Positions 26,418-36,193 of a stretch of DNA of 44,541 nucleotides are shown here, piece after piece. Position numbers and translations under genes: made by a program. The notes under the pieces were generated by a model, which did no database searches, was not told the DNA's origin, and saw nothing but the letters and a program-made list of their open reading frames with translations. The DNA is taken from contig CAYOQJ010000061.1 in the NCBI GenBank assembly GCA_964406095.1, positions 1 to 44,541 of the forward strand, given 5' to 3'. The stretch is from M55B167 sp964406095 (GTDB taxonomy: Bacteria; Verrucomicrobiota; Kiritimatiellia; RFP12; UBA1067). How positions within the stretch are numbered: position 1 is the stretch's first letter; each line of letters starts with the position of its first letter.

Positions 26418-26610
26418 AAAAATTGCAGTACCGTTGCGAATCCGCGCCCGGGTCGGGTGATTCTGTTGCGCGGATTGATTATGTCGGCCCGGTTGAAATC
26501 CGGAGTCGTACCGTGTGGGAACATGTTGCTCAAGACCGACATGTTGCCGTTGCTTTTCGATGAGGGGCCTGATTGTCTTAAACATCTTAACAGGGCAGAG
26601 TGACAAATTT

Positions 26611-29600
26611 ATGCAACAGACTCCTGAAACCGGTTCCTTTCATCTTCAATGGGTGGCGGATATTTTCACCGTCAGTCTCAAACTTGATAAACCCTTTGGA
26701 GGGCGTGCGGTTTTCAGAACCAATCTCGGCCGAGCGGATATCCGGCGACGTGAAATAATTGCGGCCACCGAATCGGGTGATCCAATTTTAGCACGCGACT
26801 GGCACGATGTGCCGATGACCGAAGTCGAACCGGGGCTTTTCAGGGTACATCTGCCCTTGCTGGAGGTGGGCATTTTTTTCGGGAAGTCCTGTTTTTTCCA
26901 GGAAGATTCGGATGTACCCGGATGGCCGGAGGGTGAGAATCTGACGATCAAGGTCGAACCCGCCCACACTGCCTGTGCCAACACGGTATATTCCGCCTTT
27001 GTGCGTCAGTTCGGGGCGACGTTGAGCGGCAATTCGGTCGCGGGTGTGGTTGCTGACAGTGTGGAAGTGCTTGATCAGAGCGGCTACACTGTGATTCCGC
27101 CCTCTGGCACCTTCCGAGATTTGATCGGCCGCTTGGACACCATCATGCGGGTCGAACGTTTCCGCATTCTGCAGCTGCTGCCGATTCATCCGGTGCCGAC
27201 CACCTACGCCCGCATGGGGCGATATGGTTCGCCCTTTGCCGCGCTGGATTTCTTCGCCGTTGATCCCGCGCTGGCCGAATTTGACAGGCAGGCCACCCCA
27301 CTGGATCAGTTTCTTGAGCTGATCAGTGCGGTTCACAGTCGCGGTGGCTATCTTTACATGGATTTACCAGCCAATCATACCGGCTGGGCGGCCACCATGC
27401 AGAATCATCACCGCGAGTGGTATCACCGCGACCGGAAGAGTGGGCAATACATCTCGCCCGGAGCCTGGGGGGTGGTCTGGGCCGATTTGATTGAACTTGA
27501 TTACAACGATGCGCAGCTCTGTTCATATATGGCCGAGGTTTTTCTTTTCTGGTGCCGCCAGGGCGTTGACGGGTTTCGTTGTGATGCCGGTTATATGATT
27601 CCTGTGTGCACTTGGAGATTCATCATCGCCCGCGTACGCGAAGAGTATCCTGACACTGTATTTTTGCTGGAGGGGCTAGGCGGCAAAGTGGAGACGACCG
27701 AAGAGTTGTTGTCGGATGCGCACATGAACTGGGCTTACTCCGAACTTTTCCAGACGATGGATCGTGGCGCGATGGAGTGGTATCTGCCCCGCTCGATTGA
27801 GCTATCCGAACGCTGTGGTCCTCTGGTTCATTTTGCCGAAACACATGACAATGAGAGACTGGCCGCAGGGGGCGAAATCTTCGCCCGCAACCGTACCATG
27901 CTGGCCGCTCTGCTCTCTCATCAGGGTGCTTTCGGCATAGCCAACGGAGTTGAATGGTTTGCGACCGAGAAGATTGATGTGCACGAAGTTTCATCGCTCA
28001 ATTGGGGGGCTGACTCCAATCAGGTGGCCCTGCTTGCACGGCTCAACCGAATACTGGCCACACATCCAGCTTTCGGAGCGAATGCGCGTCTGCGGATGGT
28101 AAGTTGTAACAGCGGTCCCTTTTTCGCGGTATGGCGCTCTATCAGTGGCAATGGCAATGGTGTACTGGTGCTGATCAATCTTGATTGCACAGATGCTCAT
28201 AAGCTTCATTGGCAGGGTGGCTATCTCAATAAAGCGCATGTCTGGGAGCTGATCAGCGCAAAGGAAATACATCTGCACAACCGCCCTGAAATACAGCTTG
28301 AACCCGGTGCGGCGCTTTGTCTGAGTGCCAACAAAAGCGATCTTGATCTGATTGAGAGTCAGGAGAACAATATGCCTGAACCGCTAGAGGTCATCCGGCG
28401 GCGACGGAACGCCATGGCGATGCGCGTGACTGTCGCACTGCGAGGTCGTTTAGAGCAGGTTGACACGTCGCAACTGAATTTCTACGAAGACCCGGATGAA
28501 TTAGGACACAAGATGGTTAATACGCCGGAGGAGTTTTGTGTGCCGCGTTGCGGCGGAATGCCGCGTCAGAGCTGCTGGAGATGGCCGCATGACCGCCGCC
28601 GGAGCGTCATGGTGCCGGATGGCGACCATCTGTTTGTCAGGGCACCCTGGCCCTTTGATGCCACATTACGCTCTGCTGATAAAACTCACAGTGCGGTGCG
28701 GGCGGTACCGCTGGCCACTGGAGAGTGGGGCGCCTTTATACCGGTACACGCATACGCCGCTCATCTGGACGGCACGCATGCGGAAAAGCGTGAACTGGCC
28801 ACCACCGTTTATACACCGGAGAGCATTGAATCAAGTCGCACTGCGATTCTGATTCTGCCTGCAGCCTCGAGAATCAAGCTGCTGCACAGCGTCAGTGGCA
28901 GAGTGGTACGCGCAGACAACTCAATTTACGCCGTGTTATCCAACGGCGCCGGGGCAATGGCACAGGTGCGGGCTGACTGGGGCACGCTGCTGAGCCAGTA
29001 TGACGGTTTGCTAATAACCAACAACGCGCAGCATGTGCCGGTGGACAAAACCGTTTTCTGGAGCCGCTGTCGTGCCTGGTTACGTTATCGCGGCTACTCG
29101 CAGACCATCAACGCTGACTGCCTTAAGAATTTCCGTTCCGATCCATCCGGCAGTTTTGTAGAGTGGTCTTTTGAGGTTCCCTGCGGAATGGGCAAAATTG
29201 CGGAGATAATCTTCCGGCTTGAGATCGTTCGCGGAGTCAACCGTGTGCAGCTTATGATATCACGGGGCGCCGATGGTGAGTGCGGATTGAATGCCGATGA
29301 TGAAATCAGCATTGTCCTGCGACCGGATATTGAGTTCCGCAGCTTTCACGCTCAGACCAAAGCCTTTACCGGGGCGGAAAAAGAGTGGCCTGCCGTAACC
29401 GAGAGTTTCGCCACCGGTTTCAACTTCCGTCCAGCCAACGGGGAAACCTTCACAATCGAGTGCGCTGGCAGCCGTTTTACCCGTGAAGATGAATGGACAT
29501 ACAATGTATTTCATGCTCAGGAAGCCGAGCGTGGGTTAGAACCCTGTGGCGACTTGTTCAGTCCAGGCTGGTTTGAGATTGAACTGCTGGCGGGCAAATC

Positions 29601-30876
29601 TGCACTGGTTATCGCCAGACGGCACGACCACTGGAACAAAACCAGCATCGAAGCGGGATTCAGCGCGCACTCCGGCAGTTTATCTGATTTCAAAGTGACG
29701 GAGGCATTGCAGCGTGCACTGGAGTTGTTTATCGTACGGCGTGATGCTCATCTGACCATCATTGCCGGTTATCCCTGGTTCCTTGACTGGGGACGCGACA
29801 CCCTGATTGTGTTACGTGGTGTGATTGCCGCCGGGCGCACCCGTGAGGCACTGGCAATTCTCAGGGAGTTCGGACGTTTTGAGGAGCAGGGTACGCTGCC
29901 GAATATGATCCGTGGTAATGATGACAACAATCGCGACACCTCGGATGCGCAGCTCTGGTTCTGCGTGGCGGCTGGTGATCTGATTGAACTACTGGGTGCC
30001 GAACGGGTGTTGAATGCCGACTGTTCCGGACGCACACTCGCTCAGGTGATTGAGTCGATAGTAACACATCTGTGCGACGGAACTCCTAATGGTATCCGCA
30101 TGGATTTCTCCAGTAATCTGATTTTCTCTCCTTCTCATTATACCTGGATGGACACCAACTATCCCGCCGCCACCCCCCGCGAGGGATATCCGGTTGAGAT
30201 TCAGGCACTTTGGATTGCGGCTCTGCGTCTGGCTGCGAAGCACATCGATAAACGCTGGAAGGAGGTGGCCGAAAAGGCACGACTCTCATTGAAAAGATAT
30301 TTTGGGCACCCCTCCGGCTGGCTGGTCGACTGTTTGCGGGCGGAGTCCGGTGTTCCGGCATCCGAAGCTGTTAAAGAGGACACTCTGCGCTGTAATCAGT
30401 TGCTGGCGGTTACGCTCGGAGTACTGGATGATCACGAGCTGGAAGTTCAAATCATTCGCGCCTGTGAACCGCTGTTGGTTCCCGGTGCCATCCGTTCGCT
30501 GGATGATCGGCGGGTCGACTGCGAGATGGGCGTTTATCATGACGGAGAGTTGCTCAATGATGCGCACCATCCCTATCAGGGCCACTACCTGGGAGATGAG
30601 GACACCCATCGCAAACCCGCCTATCATAATGGAACGGCCTGGAGCTGGCCCTTTCCTCTCTATGCTGAGGCACTTTTCCGCTGCTACGGCGATGAAGCGC
30701 GGGAGCGGGCGTTGAGCCTGCTGGGTTCATCGGTCGAATATCTGAACAGCGGCTGCTTGGGACACCTGCCGGAGATTGTCGATGGTGACGCACCACATAC
30801 AGCTCGCGGATGCGGGGCTCAGGCTTGGGGCATCTCAGAACTGTTGCGCGTATGGAAGCTGCTGAGCAGGGAGTAA
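26611..30876 (+). CDS. Bifunctional glycogen debranching enzyme: GH13 transferase + amylo-1,6-glucosidase
   Basis: The 1421-residue protein fuses two catalytic halves. The N-terminal half (about 1-600) is a GH13 alpha-amylase-type domain: MDLPANHTGW, nucleophile in GVDGFRCDAGYM (D325), acid/base in FLLEGLGG (E354) and the third acid in FAETHDNERL (D413). The C-terminal half (about 1030-1421) is the GDE amylo-alpha-1,6-glucosidase domain: YPWFLDWGRDTLIVLRG, LPNMIRGNDDNNRDTSDAQL, AYHNGTAWSWPFPLY and HLPEIVDGDAPHTARG (E1388 as probable base). The order and total length match the eukaryotic indirect debranching enzyme AGL/Gdb1 (about 1530), which first moves a maltotriosyl unit and then removes the branch glucose. 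Most bacteria use one-step GlgX instead. I chose the ATG at 26611; an ATG at 26563 is possible. No other glycogen gene is in view. Confidence 0.85.
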   Translation: MQQTPETGSFHLQWVADIFTVSLKLDKPFGGRAVFRTNLGRADIRRREIIAATESGDPILARDWHDVPMTEVEPGLFRVHLPLLEVGIFFGKSCFFQEDSDVPGWPEGENLTIKVEPAHTACANTVYSAFVRQFGATLSGNSVAGVVADSVEVLDQSGYTVIPPSGTFRDLIGRLDTIMRVERFRILQLLPIHPVPTTYARMGRYGSPFAALDFFAVDPALAEFDRQATPLDQFLELISAVHSRGGYLYMDLPANHTGWAATMQNHHREWYHRDRKSGQYISPGAWGVVWADLIELDYNDAQLCSYMAEVFLFWCRQGVDGFRCDAGYMIPVCTWRFIIARVREEYPDTVFLLEGLGGKVETTEELLSDAHMNWAYSELFQTMDRGAMEWYLPRSIELSERCGPLVHFAETHDNERLAAGGEIFARNRTMLAALLSHQGAFGIANGVEWFATEKIDVHEVSSLNWGADSNQVALLARLNRILATHPAFGANARLRMVSCNSGPFFAVWRSISGNGNGVLVLINLDCTDAHKLHWQGGYLNKAHVWELISAKEIHLHNRPEIQLEPGAALCLSANKSDLDLIESQENNMPEPLEVIRRRRNAMAMRVTVALRGRLEQVDTSQLNFYEDPDELGHKMVNTPEEFCVPRCGGMPRQSCWRWPHDRRRSVMVPDGDHLFVRAPWPFDATLRSADKTHSAVRAVPLATGEWGAFIPVHAYAAHLDGTHAEKRELATTVYTPESIESSRTAILILPAASRIKLLHSVSGRVVRADNSIYAVLSNGAGAMAQVRADWGTLLSQYDGLLITNNAQHVPVDKTVFWSRCRAWLRYRGYSQTINADCLKNFRSDPSGSFVEWSFEVPCGMGKIAEIIFRLEIVRGVNRVQLMISRGADGECGLNADDEISIVLRPDIEFRSFHAQTKAFTGAEKEWPAVTESFATGFNFRPANGETFTIECAGSRFTREDEWTYNVFHAQEAERGLEPCGDLFSPGWFEIELLAGKSALVIARRHDHWNKTSIEAGFSAHSGSLSDFKVTEALQRALELFIVRRDAHLTIIAGYPWFLDWGRDTLIVLRGVIAAGRTREALAILREFGRFEEQGTLPNMIRGNDDNNRDTSDAQLWFCVAAGDLIELLGAERVLNADCSGRTLAQVIESIVTHLCDGTPNGIRMDFSSNLIFSPSHYTWMDTNYPAATPREGYPVEIQALWIAALRLAAKHIDKRWKEVAEKARLSLKRYFGHPSGWLVDCLRAESGVPASEAVKEDTLRCNQLLAVTLGVLDDHELEVQIIRACEPLLVPGAIRSLDDRRVDCEMGVYHDGELLNDAHHPYQGHYLGDEDTHRKPAYHNGTAWSWPFPLYAEALFRCYGDEARERALSLLGSSVEYLNSGCLGHLPEIVDGDAPHTARGCGAQAWGISELLRVWKLLSRE

Positions 30877-30898
30877 CAACAAATTGAGATCGGCAAAT

Positions 30899-30918
30899 AT
30901 CTGAGCGTGCGCTCAGAT
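30899..30918. terminator. Perfect 9-bp inverted repeat after the debranching gene
   Basis: ATCTGAGCG (30899-30907) and CGCTCAGAT (30910-30918) pair around a 2-base centre, 22 bp after the stop. No T-run follows, so it may act as a weak terminator or as a protein-binding palindrome. Confidence 0.4.
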
Positions 30919-31009
30919 CCAAATGTGCCGCAGCGGAAGGGCTGATCTCCGGGCAACTACGGTTCTTTATGCGATTAATGCCATTTCATCCAACTCATCC
31001 AACTCATCC

Positions 31010-31038
31010 TTGCGTTGTGCCGAGCGTCGCTGTACACT
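31010..31038 (+). promoter_or_regulatory. Candidate leaderless promoter of the ELM1-like gene
   Basis: TTGCGT (31010-31015) and TACACT (31033-31038) are 17 bp apart, and the ATG at 31046 follows 7 nt after the -10 box, with no ribosome site. A short tandem CCAACTCAT repeat sits just upstream (30988-31010). Confidence 0.4.
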
Positions 31039-31045
31039 TTGCGAC

Positions 31046-32053
31046 ATGAAAACCATCTGGATCATCAGCGAGGGGAGTCCCGGCCACACTTGTCAGTCCA
31101 GGGGAGTGGCTGAGGCTCTCGGTAAACTGACCGAAGTTTCAATTGTGACCGTGGAGGGGCGTGAAAACATTCGAGGCTGGTTGCGCTCATCGGTTAAATT
31201 CACAATGAAAATACGAGACGGTGCGCTCTCCGACCACTTACTGTCCAAAATCACTCGCATCAGAATTCCAGGCAATGCCGGCAATCCCGATCTGCTAATC
31301 TGCAGTGGCGGCAAAAGTGTTTTTGCAGCCAAGGCCCTCGCGGTTAAACATGCCGCACCGTTGGTTCTTGTGGGAGAACGCAAACACTTTCCGCCTGAGT
31401 GGTTTCACACCGTGATTTCGCCGGCAGTCTCCGAGAGTGCGGGCAATGTGATCGGGGTGGAGTTGATCCCAACCAGCGTCAACCCGCAAATGATCAACGC
31501 CCGCGGTACTGCGGAAAAGGGGTTCTGGTGCATGATTATAGGAGGTGCATCGCGCAGTCACCGCTTTCAGAAAAAGGATTGGCATGACCTGGCCGAAGGG
31601 ATGAACATGCTCAGCAGAGAGGCTGGCATCCGCTGGCTACTGACAACTTCACGACGTACCGGAGCGGAGGCGGAAGCGGTTTTGAAGGAAAATCTGGATG
31701 AAACGATTGTTGCCGATACCATCTGGTGGAGTGAAAAACCGCGGCGCGAGCTCTATGATTTCATGGCGCACTCCGAACTGCTGTGTGTCACACAGGACAG
31801 TGTAACCATGGTAACTGAGGCGGTCTCGACCGGCCGTCCGGTGGTTGCCGTTTATCCCGATGATCTGCGTTTCCCCTCAGACAGTTTTCTGCCGCCATAT
31901 TTTGAGCGTCTGGAAAAGAACCGTCGCATACTGCGTGTTCCGGCAGCGGAGTTTAAAACAACTGATGTTGCCAATTTTGATTTTAATCTGTTGCAGGAAG
32001 AGCTACTGCCGCCGGTCGCACGGGAGCTGGGCAAGCGGCTACAGTGGATATAA
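31046..32053 (+). CDS. ELM1/GtrOC1-family protein (DUF1022-type), GT-B-like
   Basis: The 335-residue protein opens with KTIWIISEGSPGHTCQSRGV and has DLLICSGGKSVFAAKALAV, VGVELIPTSVNP, FWCMIIGGASRSHRF and a late CVTQDSVTMVTEAVSTGRPV. These match the ELM1 family (named after plant mitochondrial fission ELM1), which resembles GT-B glycosyltransferases and occurs in many Gram-negative bacteria near envelope genes. The bacterial function is not established. The chosen ATG is the first that starts the conserved core. The neighbouring minus-strand glycosyltransferase converges on it (45 bp between stops). Confidence 0.8.
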   Translation: MKTIWIISEGSPGHTCQSRGVAEALGKLTEVSIVTVEGRENIRGWLRSSVKFTMKIRDGALSDHLLSKITRIRIPGNAGNPDLLICSGGKSVFAAKALAVKHAAPLVLVGERKHFPPEWFHTVISPAVSESAGNVIGVELIPTSVNPQMINARGTAEKGFWCMIIGGASRSHRFQKKDWHDLAEGMNMLSREAGIRWLLTTSRRTGAEAEAVLKENLDETIVADTIWWSEKPRRELYDFMAHSELLCVTQDSVTMVTEAVSTGRPVVAVYPDDLRFPSDSFLPPYFERLEKNRRILRVPAAEFKTTDVANFDFNLLQEELLPPVARELGKRLQWI

Positions 32054-32098
32054 CCTTTTAGTCTGTTTGCAACATTTCAGGCTATGGCGGAGTAATCC

Positions 32099-32842
32099 TT
32101 ACTCCCGCCAGCAGTCGTTGATCCAAACCGCAGGTCGGATGTATTTATAAGATTTTTTCCAGACTGCTTTCACCGGCCACTCACCTTCAACCGCCTGGTG
32201 CGGATTAGGCACTCCGGGGAAGGCCACAACACGGGCGGATTTTGGAAGAACCGGGGTTTTCCAGAAACGCAGGGGCCAGGGCGGTATACACTGAACCTTG
32301 AAAAGAAGGCACCACTCATCGGGCCAAAACTCAATCTGTTTCACACTGCGGCTGATATAGCTCTGTGAATTGGAAAACTTTTCCAGAATTACGTCATGTT
32401 GCTGCAGCAAATCTGTCAGCAGATATTCGTCGGCTCCCACCCGGAAACGGTAGCAGGAGGTATTGCCGATACCGGAGTCCGGCTGGGTCCAGTTTCGCAT
32501 CACAACAAAGGAGGCCTCCGGTTCATATTCGAAAAAGGGATCAAGCGAACCGGTTATGACAACATCAAGGTCGAGGTAAAGCCAGTTGCCGGTCAGGTTA
32601 AACAAGTGCTCGGAGCGCGCGAAAAGATTCAGTTTACGCCAGCCACGCAAATTATGTGGAGGCGGGATGTCGATCTCCGGGCAGTCGCAGCACCGTACAT
32701 CCGGAATGATTCCCGCCGGATTGTCGGTCAAGCAGACAAAATCAAGCTCTCCGGTAGTATTCCGGCGCACTGCGGAGTAGAGACGGTTGACATATTCGGC
32801 ACCGTAGAGTGTGCCCCATTTCATGCAGATAACTTGCTTCAT
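32099..32842 (-). CDS. DxD-motif glycosyltransferase (GT-A-like)
   Basis: The 247-residue protein opens with QVICMKWGTLYGAEYVNRLY, has DFVCLTDNPAGI (the nucleotide-sugar loop of GT8/GT-A proteins) and a DxD motif in NWLYLDLDVVITGSLDPFFEY, the usual metal-nucleotide site. A GIGNTSCYRF segment follows, with a C-terminal HQAVEGEWPVKAVWKK. This family appears in bacterial surface-glycan clusters; donor and acceptor are not known. In-frame starts exist at 32911 and 32869; 32842 is chosen because the conserved core begins there, although no start has a good ribosome site. Confidence 0.7.
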   Translation of the reverse strand: MKQVICMKWGTLYGAEYVNRLYSAVRRNTTGELDFVCLTDNPAGIIPDVRCCDCPEIDIPPPHNLRGWRKLNLFARSEHLFNLTGNWLYLDLDVVITGSLDPFFEYEPEASFVVMRNWTQPDSGIGNTSCYRFRVGADEYLLTDLLQQHDVILEKFSNSQSYISRSVKQIEFWPDEWCLLFKVQCIPPWPLRFWKTPVLPKSARVVAFPGVPNPHQAVEGEWPVKAVWKKSYKYIRPAVWINDCWRE

Positions 32843-33082
32843 GCTAAAGCTGCTTTCGGTTGCAATCATGTGGTTTTTGCGAATTCCGGCGGCATCAATG
32901 CCACTGATCACCTCTTCAGATTTTCAGCGATGCCGCTTCAGATAATAATGCTGCACGTATTGTTGTTCTGTAGGAAAGGGTGACAATACCTGTTTAATAC
33001 CGCAAAGTCAATTACGATATAGATGCGCTTGCCGTGAGTGATCCAATCTGCTACATTTCCGGCACATGGAAAAATCTTCCTG

Positions 33083-33754
33083 ATGAACAAATCGGTTATA
33101 TTTGATATAGATGGCACTTTGCTCTACGCCAGGGGTAGCGGGCGGAAGGCTTTCGGTGCCGCATTCAGAGCAGCCTACGGTGTGGAATATTGCAACGTCG
33201 ATAAGATATGTTTTGTCGGCGCGACTGATTCCAATGTGGTGCGCAATATGGCCAATGAAAGCGGCATCACAAACACACCCGCTCTTGAAGAGCACTTTTT
33301 TATGGTACTGGCCCGCGAACTTGACCGTGCGCTGGCAGCCGAGAAACCGCTTGTTTACGCGGGCGTACCGGAATTTTTAGCGGCATTGACGCAATGTTCT
33401 CTGGTTTTGGGCATTATAACCGGCAATATCCGCTCGACTGCCTGGAGCAAACTTCGTCACGGCGGGATTGACCGGTTTTTCTGTTTCGGGGCCTACGGTG
33501 ATGATCATCACGAGCGGTCGGAGATCGCTCGCCGGGCGATCAGACGGGCACCTTCCGCGGCACCGGTAGCCGTAATGATCGGCGATACACCGCTGGATAT
33601 ACAGGCGGCCAAAACCCATAATCTCATAGCCGTCGCGGTGGCGACGGGCTGGGTTTCAGCCACTGACCTGGCTGAAGCCGGTGCTGATCTGGTGCTGGAT
33701 GATTTTTCCGACACGTCCCGCTGCGTTGCAGACATTATGAATTTGCTACGGTAA
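33083..33754 (+). CDS. HAD-superfamily phosphatase, Gph-like
   Basis: The 223-residue protein has motif I VIFDIDGTLLYARGSG (nucleophile and acid Asp), motif II IITGNIRSTAW (Thr), a basic residue region after YGDDHHERSEIA, and motif IV MIGDTPLDIQAAKTH. The alpha-helical cap between 20 and 90 is of the C1 type seen in phosphoglycolate phosphatases, so a small phosphorylated metabolite is a likely substrate. The exact substrate is unknown. The ATG has no clear ribosome site. A 5-codon mini-ORF (ATG at 33064) ends in a TGA overlapping this ATG, so re-initiation is conceivable. Confidence 0.85.
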   Translation: MNKSVIFDIDGTLLYARGSGRKAFGAAFRAAYGVEYCNVDKICFVGATDSNVVRNMANESGITNTPALEEHFFMVLARELDRALAAEKPLVYAGVPEFLAALTQCSLVLGIITGNIRSTAWSKLRHGGIDRFFCFGAYGDDHHERSEIARRAIRRAPSAAPVAVMIGDTPLDIQAAKTHNLIAVAVATGWVSATDLAEAGADLVLDDFSDTSRCVADIMNLLR

Positions 33755-33763
33755 ACGGTGTTA

Positions 33764-33791
33764 GAGCATGGGGCATGGAGCATTGAGCATG
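33764..33791. repeat. 7-bp tandem repeat, four copies
   Basis: Four heptamers GAGCATG, GGGCATG, GAGCATT, GAGCATG run in series between two convergent genes, each differing from the first by one base or fewer. Short GAGCATG arrays of this kind are seen scattered in some environmental genomes. Confidence 0.75.
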
Positions 33792-33802
33792 GGGTTAACG
33801 TT

Positions 33803-35500
33803 TTATTGCGACTGATGACACTCGCCCTCATCCAGCTGACCTTGGTACAGGCAGCGCCTGACTTTCTGCAGTGAGGTACGTTCGAGCGGCTTGCGGCTGA
33901 TAATCATTTTACGGGGGTGTTTATAGGTCGCAAGCTTTTGGCACTGCACCGCCAGACGCCGCCGCACAAAACTCTTTACGGCACTTTCATCTTCACAATC
34001 CACTTCGCTCTCGTTTTTCAGCAACTCCTCATCCGGCGCGATGATCACTCCGACTCTTTCACCGGGATCATTGCCGACCCGGTAACCGAGCACAACCACA
34101 TCCGACAGCAGGCTGTCCAGGGCGATGACATTTTCCACCTCTTCCGGATAGATGTTTTTACCCTCGCGGTTCACTATCAGTGCTTTTTTTCGTCCACGGA
34201 TAGTAATGAAGCCATCGGCATCAATTGAGGCAAGATCACCTGTCCTGAGCCACTCGGCATCAAAGGCCTCGCGTGTGGCGGGCAGATTGCGGTAGTAGCC
34301 CTTCATAACCATCGGGCCGCGCACCTGCAGTTCGCCGACACCATTCTGATCGGGTTCGGCTATGCGCACCTCGACATTGGGCAGCTTTTTACCGATGGTA
34401 CCTACCCTTGGCGCAGTCAACTTAGGAAAAGCGACTACCGGTGAACACTCGGTCAATCCGTAACCTTCCACGAGCGAGACACCGATCTTTCCGAATCCCC
34501 TGATCAGATCGACCGGGCAGGGCGCCCCACCGACGATTATGTAGCGTAATCGTCCGCCGAGCTTTCTTTTCACCGCCCGACCCAGCAGGCCTCCCAAACC
34601 CATTCTTAGTAGCCAGCGGGCGAAGGGTTGATCCCGCAGACCGCAGTTGACTTTATGCAGGATTTTTTCGCAAAGCAGCGGCACCGCCATCACAATTGTG
34701 GGTTGCAGTTCCCGCATGTCGTCTGCAACACTACGGAGATTTTCGACAAAACCCAGACCTGCACCGCAGGCGAAAGCCAGCAGCAGATTGGCGGTAAATG
34801 AAAATGAGTGAAAGAGCGGCAGCACCACCAGAAAGTCATCGCTTGAGCTGAGCGCATGGTCAATTGCGGCCAGCGAGCCGGAAACATCGGAGCAGAAATT
34901 GTTATGTGTCAGCATGGCACCTTTGGGGATACCCATCGTGCCTGAGGTATAGATGATGGAGGCCACATCCGTGCCGACCGCTCTACATTCGTCATAACGG
35001 CACCGACCCGACTGGCTGGCTGCGTTTTCACGCAACTGCGCATAACTGTATACTGACAATCCATCCATGACCGGATTAGGATACGTAGTACCACTGTCTG
35101 TCAACACGATTGCAGAGTGCAGCGATGGGAGGCGCGTCAGCATGTCATGCAGAGATTGCAAGTGGTTTGCATGCAGCACAACGGCAACCGCCTCGGAGTC
35201 TCTCAAAACAAACTCTATCTCGTCAGTGCTCAGTTTGGGGTCTATCGGTACAACGGCCACACCGCAACCGGCCAATGCGAAATAGCTCACAATCCATTCC
35301 GGCTGATTATCCAGAATCAGTGCCACTTTGTCATTGCGAGGTTGTATTTTCAGAGTAGCGAACGCTTCGGCCAGCAACTCAACCTCGTCGCGCAATTCTG
35401 CGTAAGTGAAAGCATGCCAGAGCCCGTCGCTTTTGTAGCGCAACGCTTTGCGCCGTGGTGTTTTATCGGCTGCCTGATCCAGTAATTCTCTCAGTGTCAT
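33803..35500 (-). CDS. AMP-forming acyl-CoA synthetase (FadD-like)
   Basis: The 565-residue protein has the adenylate-forming motifs A3 SIIYTSGTMGIPKGAML, A5 VEGYGLTECSPVVAF, A7 LRTGDLASIDADGFI, A8 GRKKALIVNREGKNIYP and the A10-like end KHPRKMIISRKPLERTSLQKV with the catalytic Lys. The start is the ATG at 35500 with AGGAG about 11 nt upstream; the longer frame lacks support. It would activate a fatty or aromatic acid as acyl-AMP and transfer it to CoA; a long-chain substrate is likely, but a 2-acyl-glycerophosphoethanolamine-type role cannot be excluded. It is divergent from def. Confidence 0.9.
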   Translation of the reverse strand: MTLRELLDQAADKTPRRKALRYKSDGLWHAFTYAELRDEVELLAEAFATLKIQPRNDKVALILDNQPEWIVSYFALAGCGVAVVPIDPKLSTDEIEFVLRDSEAVAVVLHANHLQSLHDMLTRLPSLHSAIVLTDSGTTYPNPVMDGLSVYSYAQLRENAASQSGRCRYDECRAVGTDVASIIYTSGTMGIPKGAMLTHNNFCSDVSGSLAAIDHALSSSDDFLVVLPLFHSFSFTANLLLAFACGAGLGFVENLRSVADDMRELQPTIVMAVPLLCEKILHKVNCGLRDQPFARWLLRMGLGGLLGRAVKRKLGGRLRYIIVGGAPCPVDLIRGFGKIGVSLVEGYGLTECSPVVAFPKLTAPRVGTIGKKLPNVEVRIAEPDQNGVGELQVRGPMVMKGYYRNLPATREAFDAEWLRTGDLASIDADGFITIRGRKKALIVNREGKNIYPEEVENVIALDSLLSDVVVLGYRVGNDPGERVGVIIAPDEELLKNESEVDCEDESAVKSFVRRRLAVQCQKLATYKHPRKMIISRKPLERTSLQKVRRCLYQGQLDEGECHQSQ

Positions 35501-35589
35501 CGTTATTTTATCTCCTATCGGGTCGCAATCGACGCCATTGTATGAAAAGATACTTTTGAAACCAATCTTCAATTTTATATTATTTGGGA

Positions 35590-35618
35590 TTGTCAAGCGC
35601 ACGTCACTTGCTTATTCT
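35590..35618 (+). promoter_or_regulatory. Sigma70-type promoter of def
   Basis: TTGTCA (35590-35595) and TATTCT (35613-35618) are 17 bp apart. The start of def lies about 25 bp beyond the -10 box, and an AGAGAGG ribosome site lies between. Confidence 0.5.
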
Positions 35619-35642
35619 TATTATCAGAAAGAGAGGTTACTG

Positions 35643-36179
35643 TTGATATATCCAATTGTAACATATGGAAATGAGGCGCTACGCACCAAGTCCACCCCGG
35701 TTGCTGATATCGACGACGATATCCGCAAACTGGCAGAAGACATGCTGGAAACCATGTATGCGTCGCACGGGGTCGGTCTGGCCTCGGAACAGGTCGGACG
35801 TTCTGAAAGCATCTGCGTGATAGACATTCCGCCGGATGCCGAGAAAGAGGCATGCCGTGAGGCAAACGCCGCAGTGGAGATGCCGCTGGTACTGATCAAT
35901 CCGCAGATAATCGCTGCGGAAGGTGAGCAGCGTGATGAAGAGGGGTGTCTGAGTTTTCCGCAGATCAGCGTACAGGTAACTCGGGCGAATCAGGTTACCG
36001 CATCTTTCTCCACCCTGAACGGTGAACGCAAAACTATTACCGTCTGCGGACTGTTGGCCCGGGCGATTCAGCACGAGCTGGATCATCTGAACTCTGTGCT
36101 GCTGGTAGACAGAATGAACCCGGTTCAGAAAATGGCTGTCTCCGGCAAACTCAAACGGCTACAGCGTCAGAACCGCTAA
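35643..36179 (+). CDS. def: Peptide deformylase
   Basis: Peptide deformylase removes the formyl group from new N-terminal methionine. The 178-residue protein has motif 1 GVGLASEQVG (usual form GxGLAAPQ), motif 2 EEGCLSFPQI (metal Cys) and motif 3 IQHELDHL (metal His pair and catalytic Glu). The start is taken as TTG at 35643 because AGAGAGG lies 6 nt upstream and the protein then begins LIYPIVTYGNEALR, the normal deformylase start; no ATG is in a suitable position. The SE in motif 1 (in place of AP) is a known variation type but lessens the match. rhaB converges with 14 bp between stops. Confidence 0.92.
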   Translation: MIYPIVTYGNEALRTKSTPVADIDDDIRKLAEDMLETMYASHGVGLASEQVGRSESICVIDIPPDAEKEACREANAAVEMPLVLINPQIIAAEGEQRDEEGCLSFPQISVQVTRANQVTASFSTLNGERKTITVCGLLARAIQHELDHLNSVLLVDRMNPVQKMAVSGKLKRLQRQNR

Positions 36180-36193
36180 GAGCCTGATCGGCC

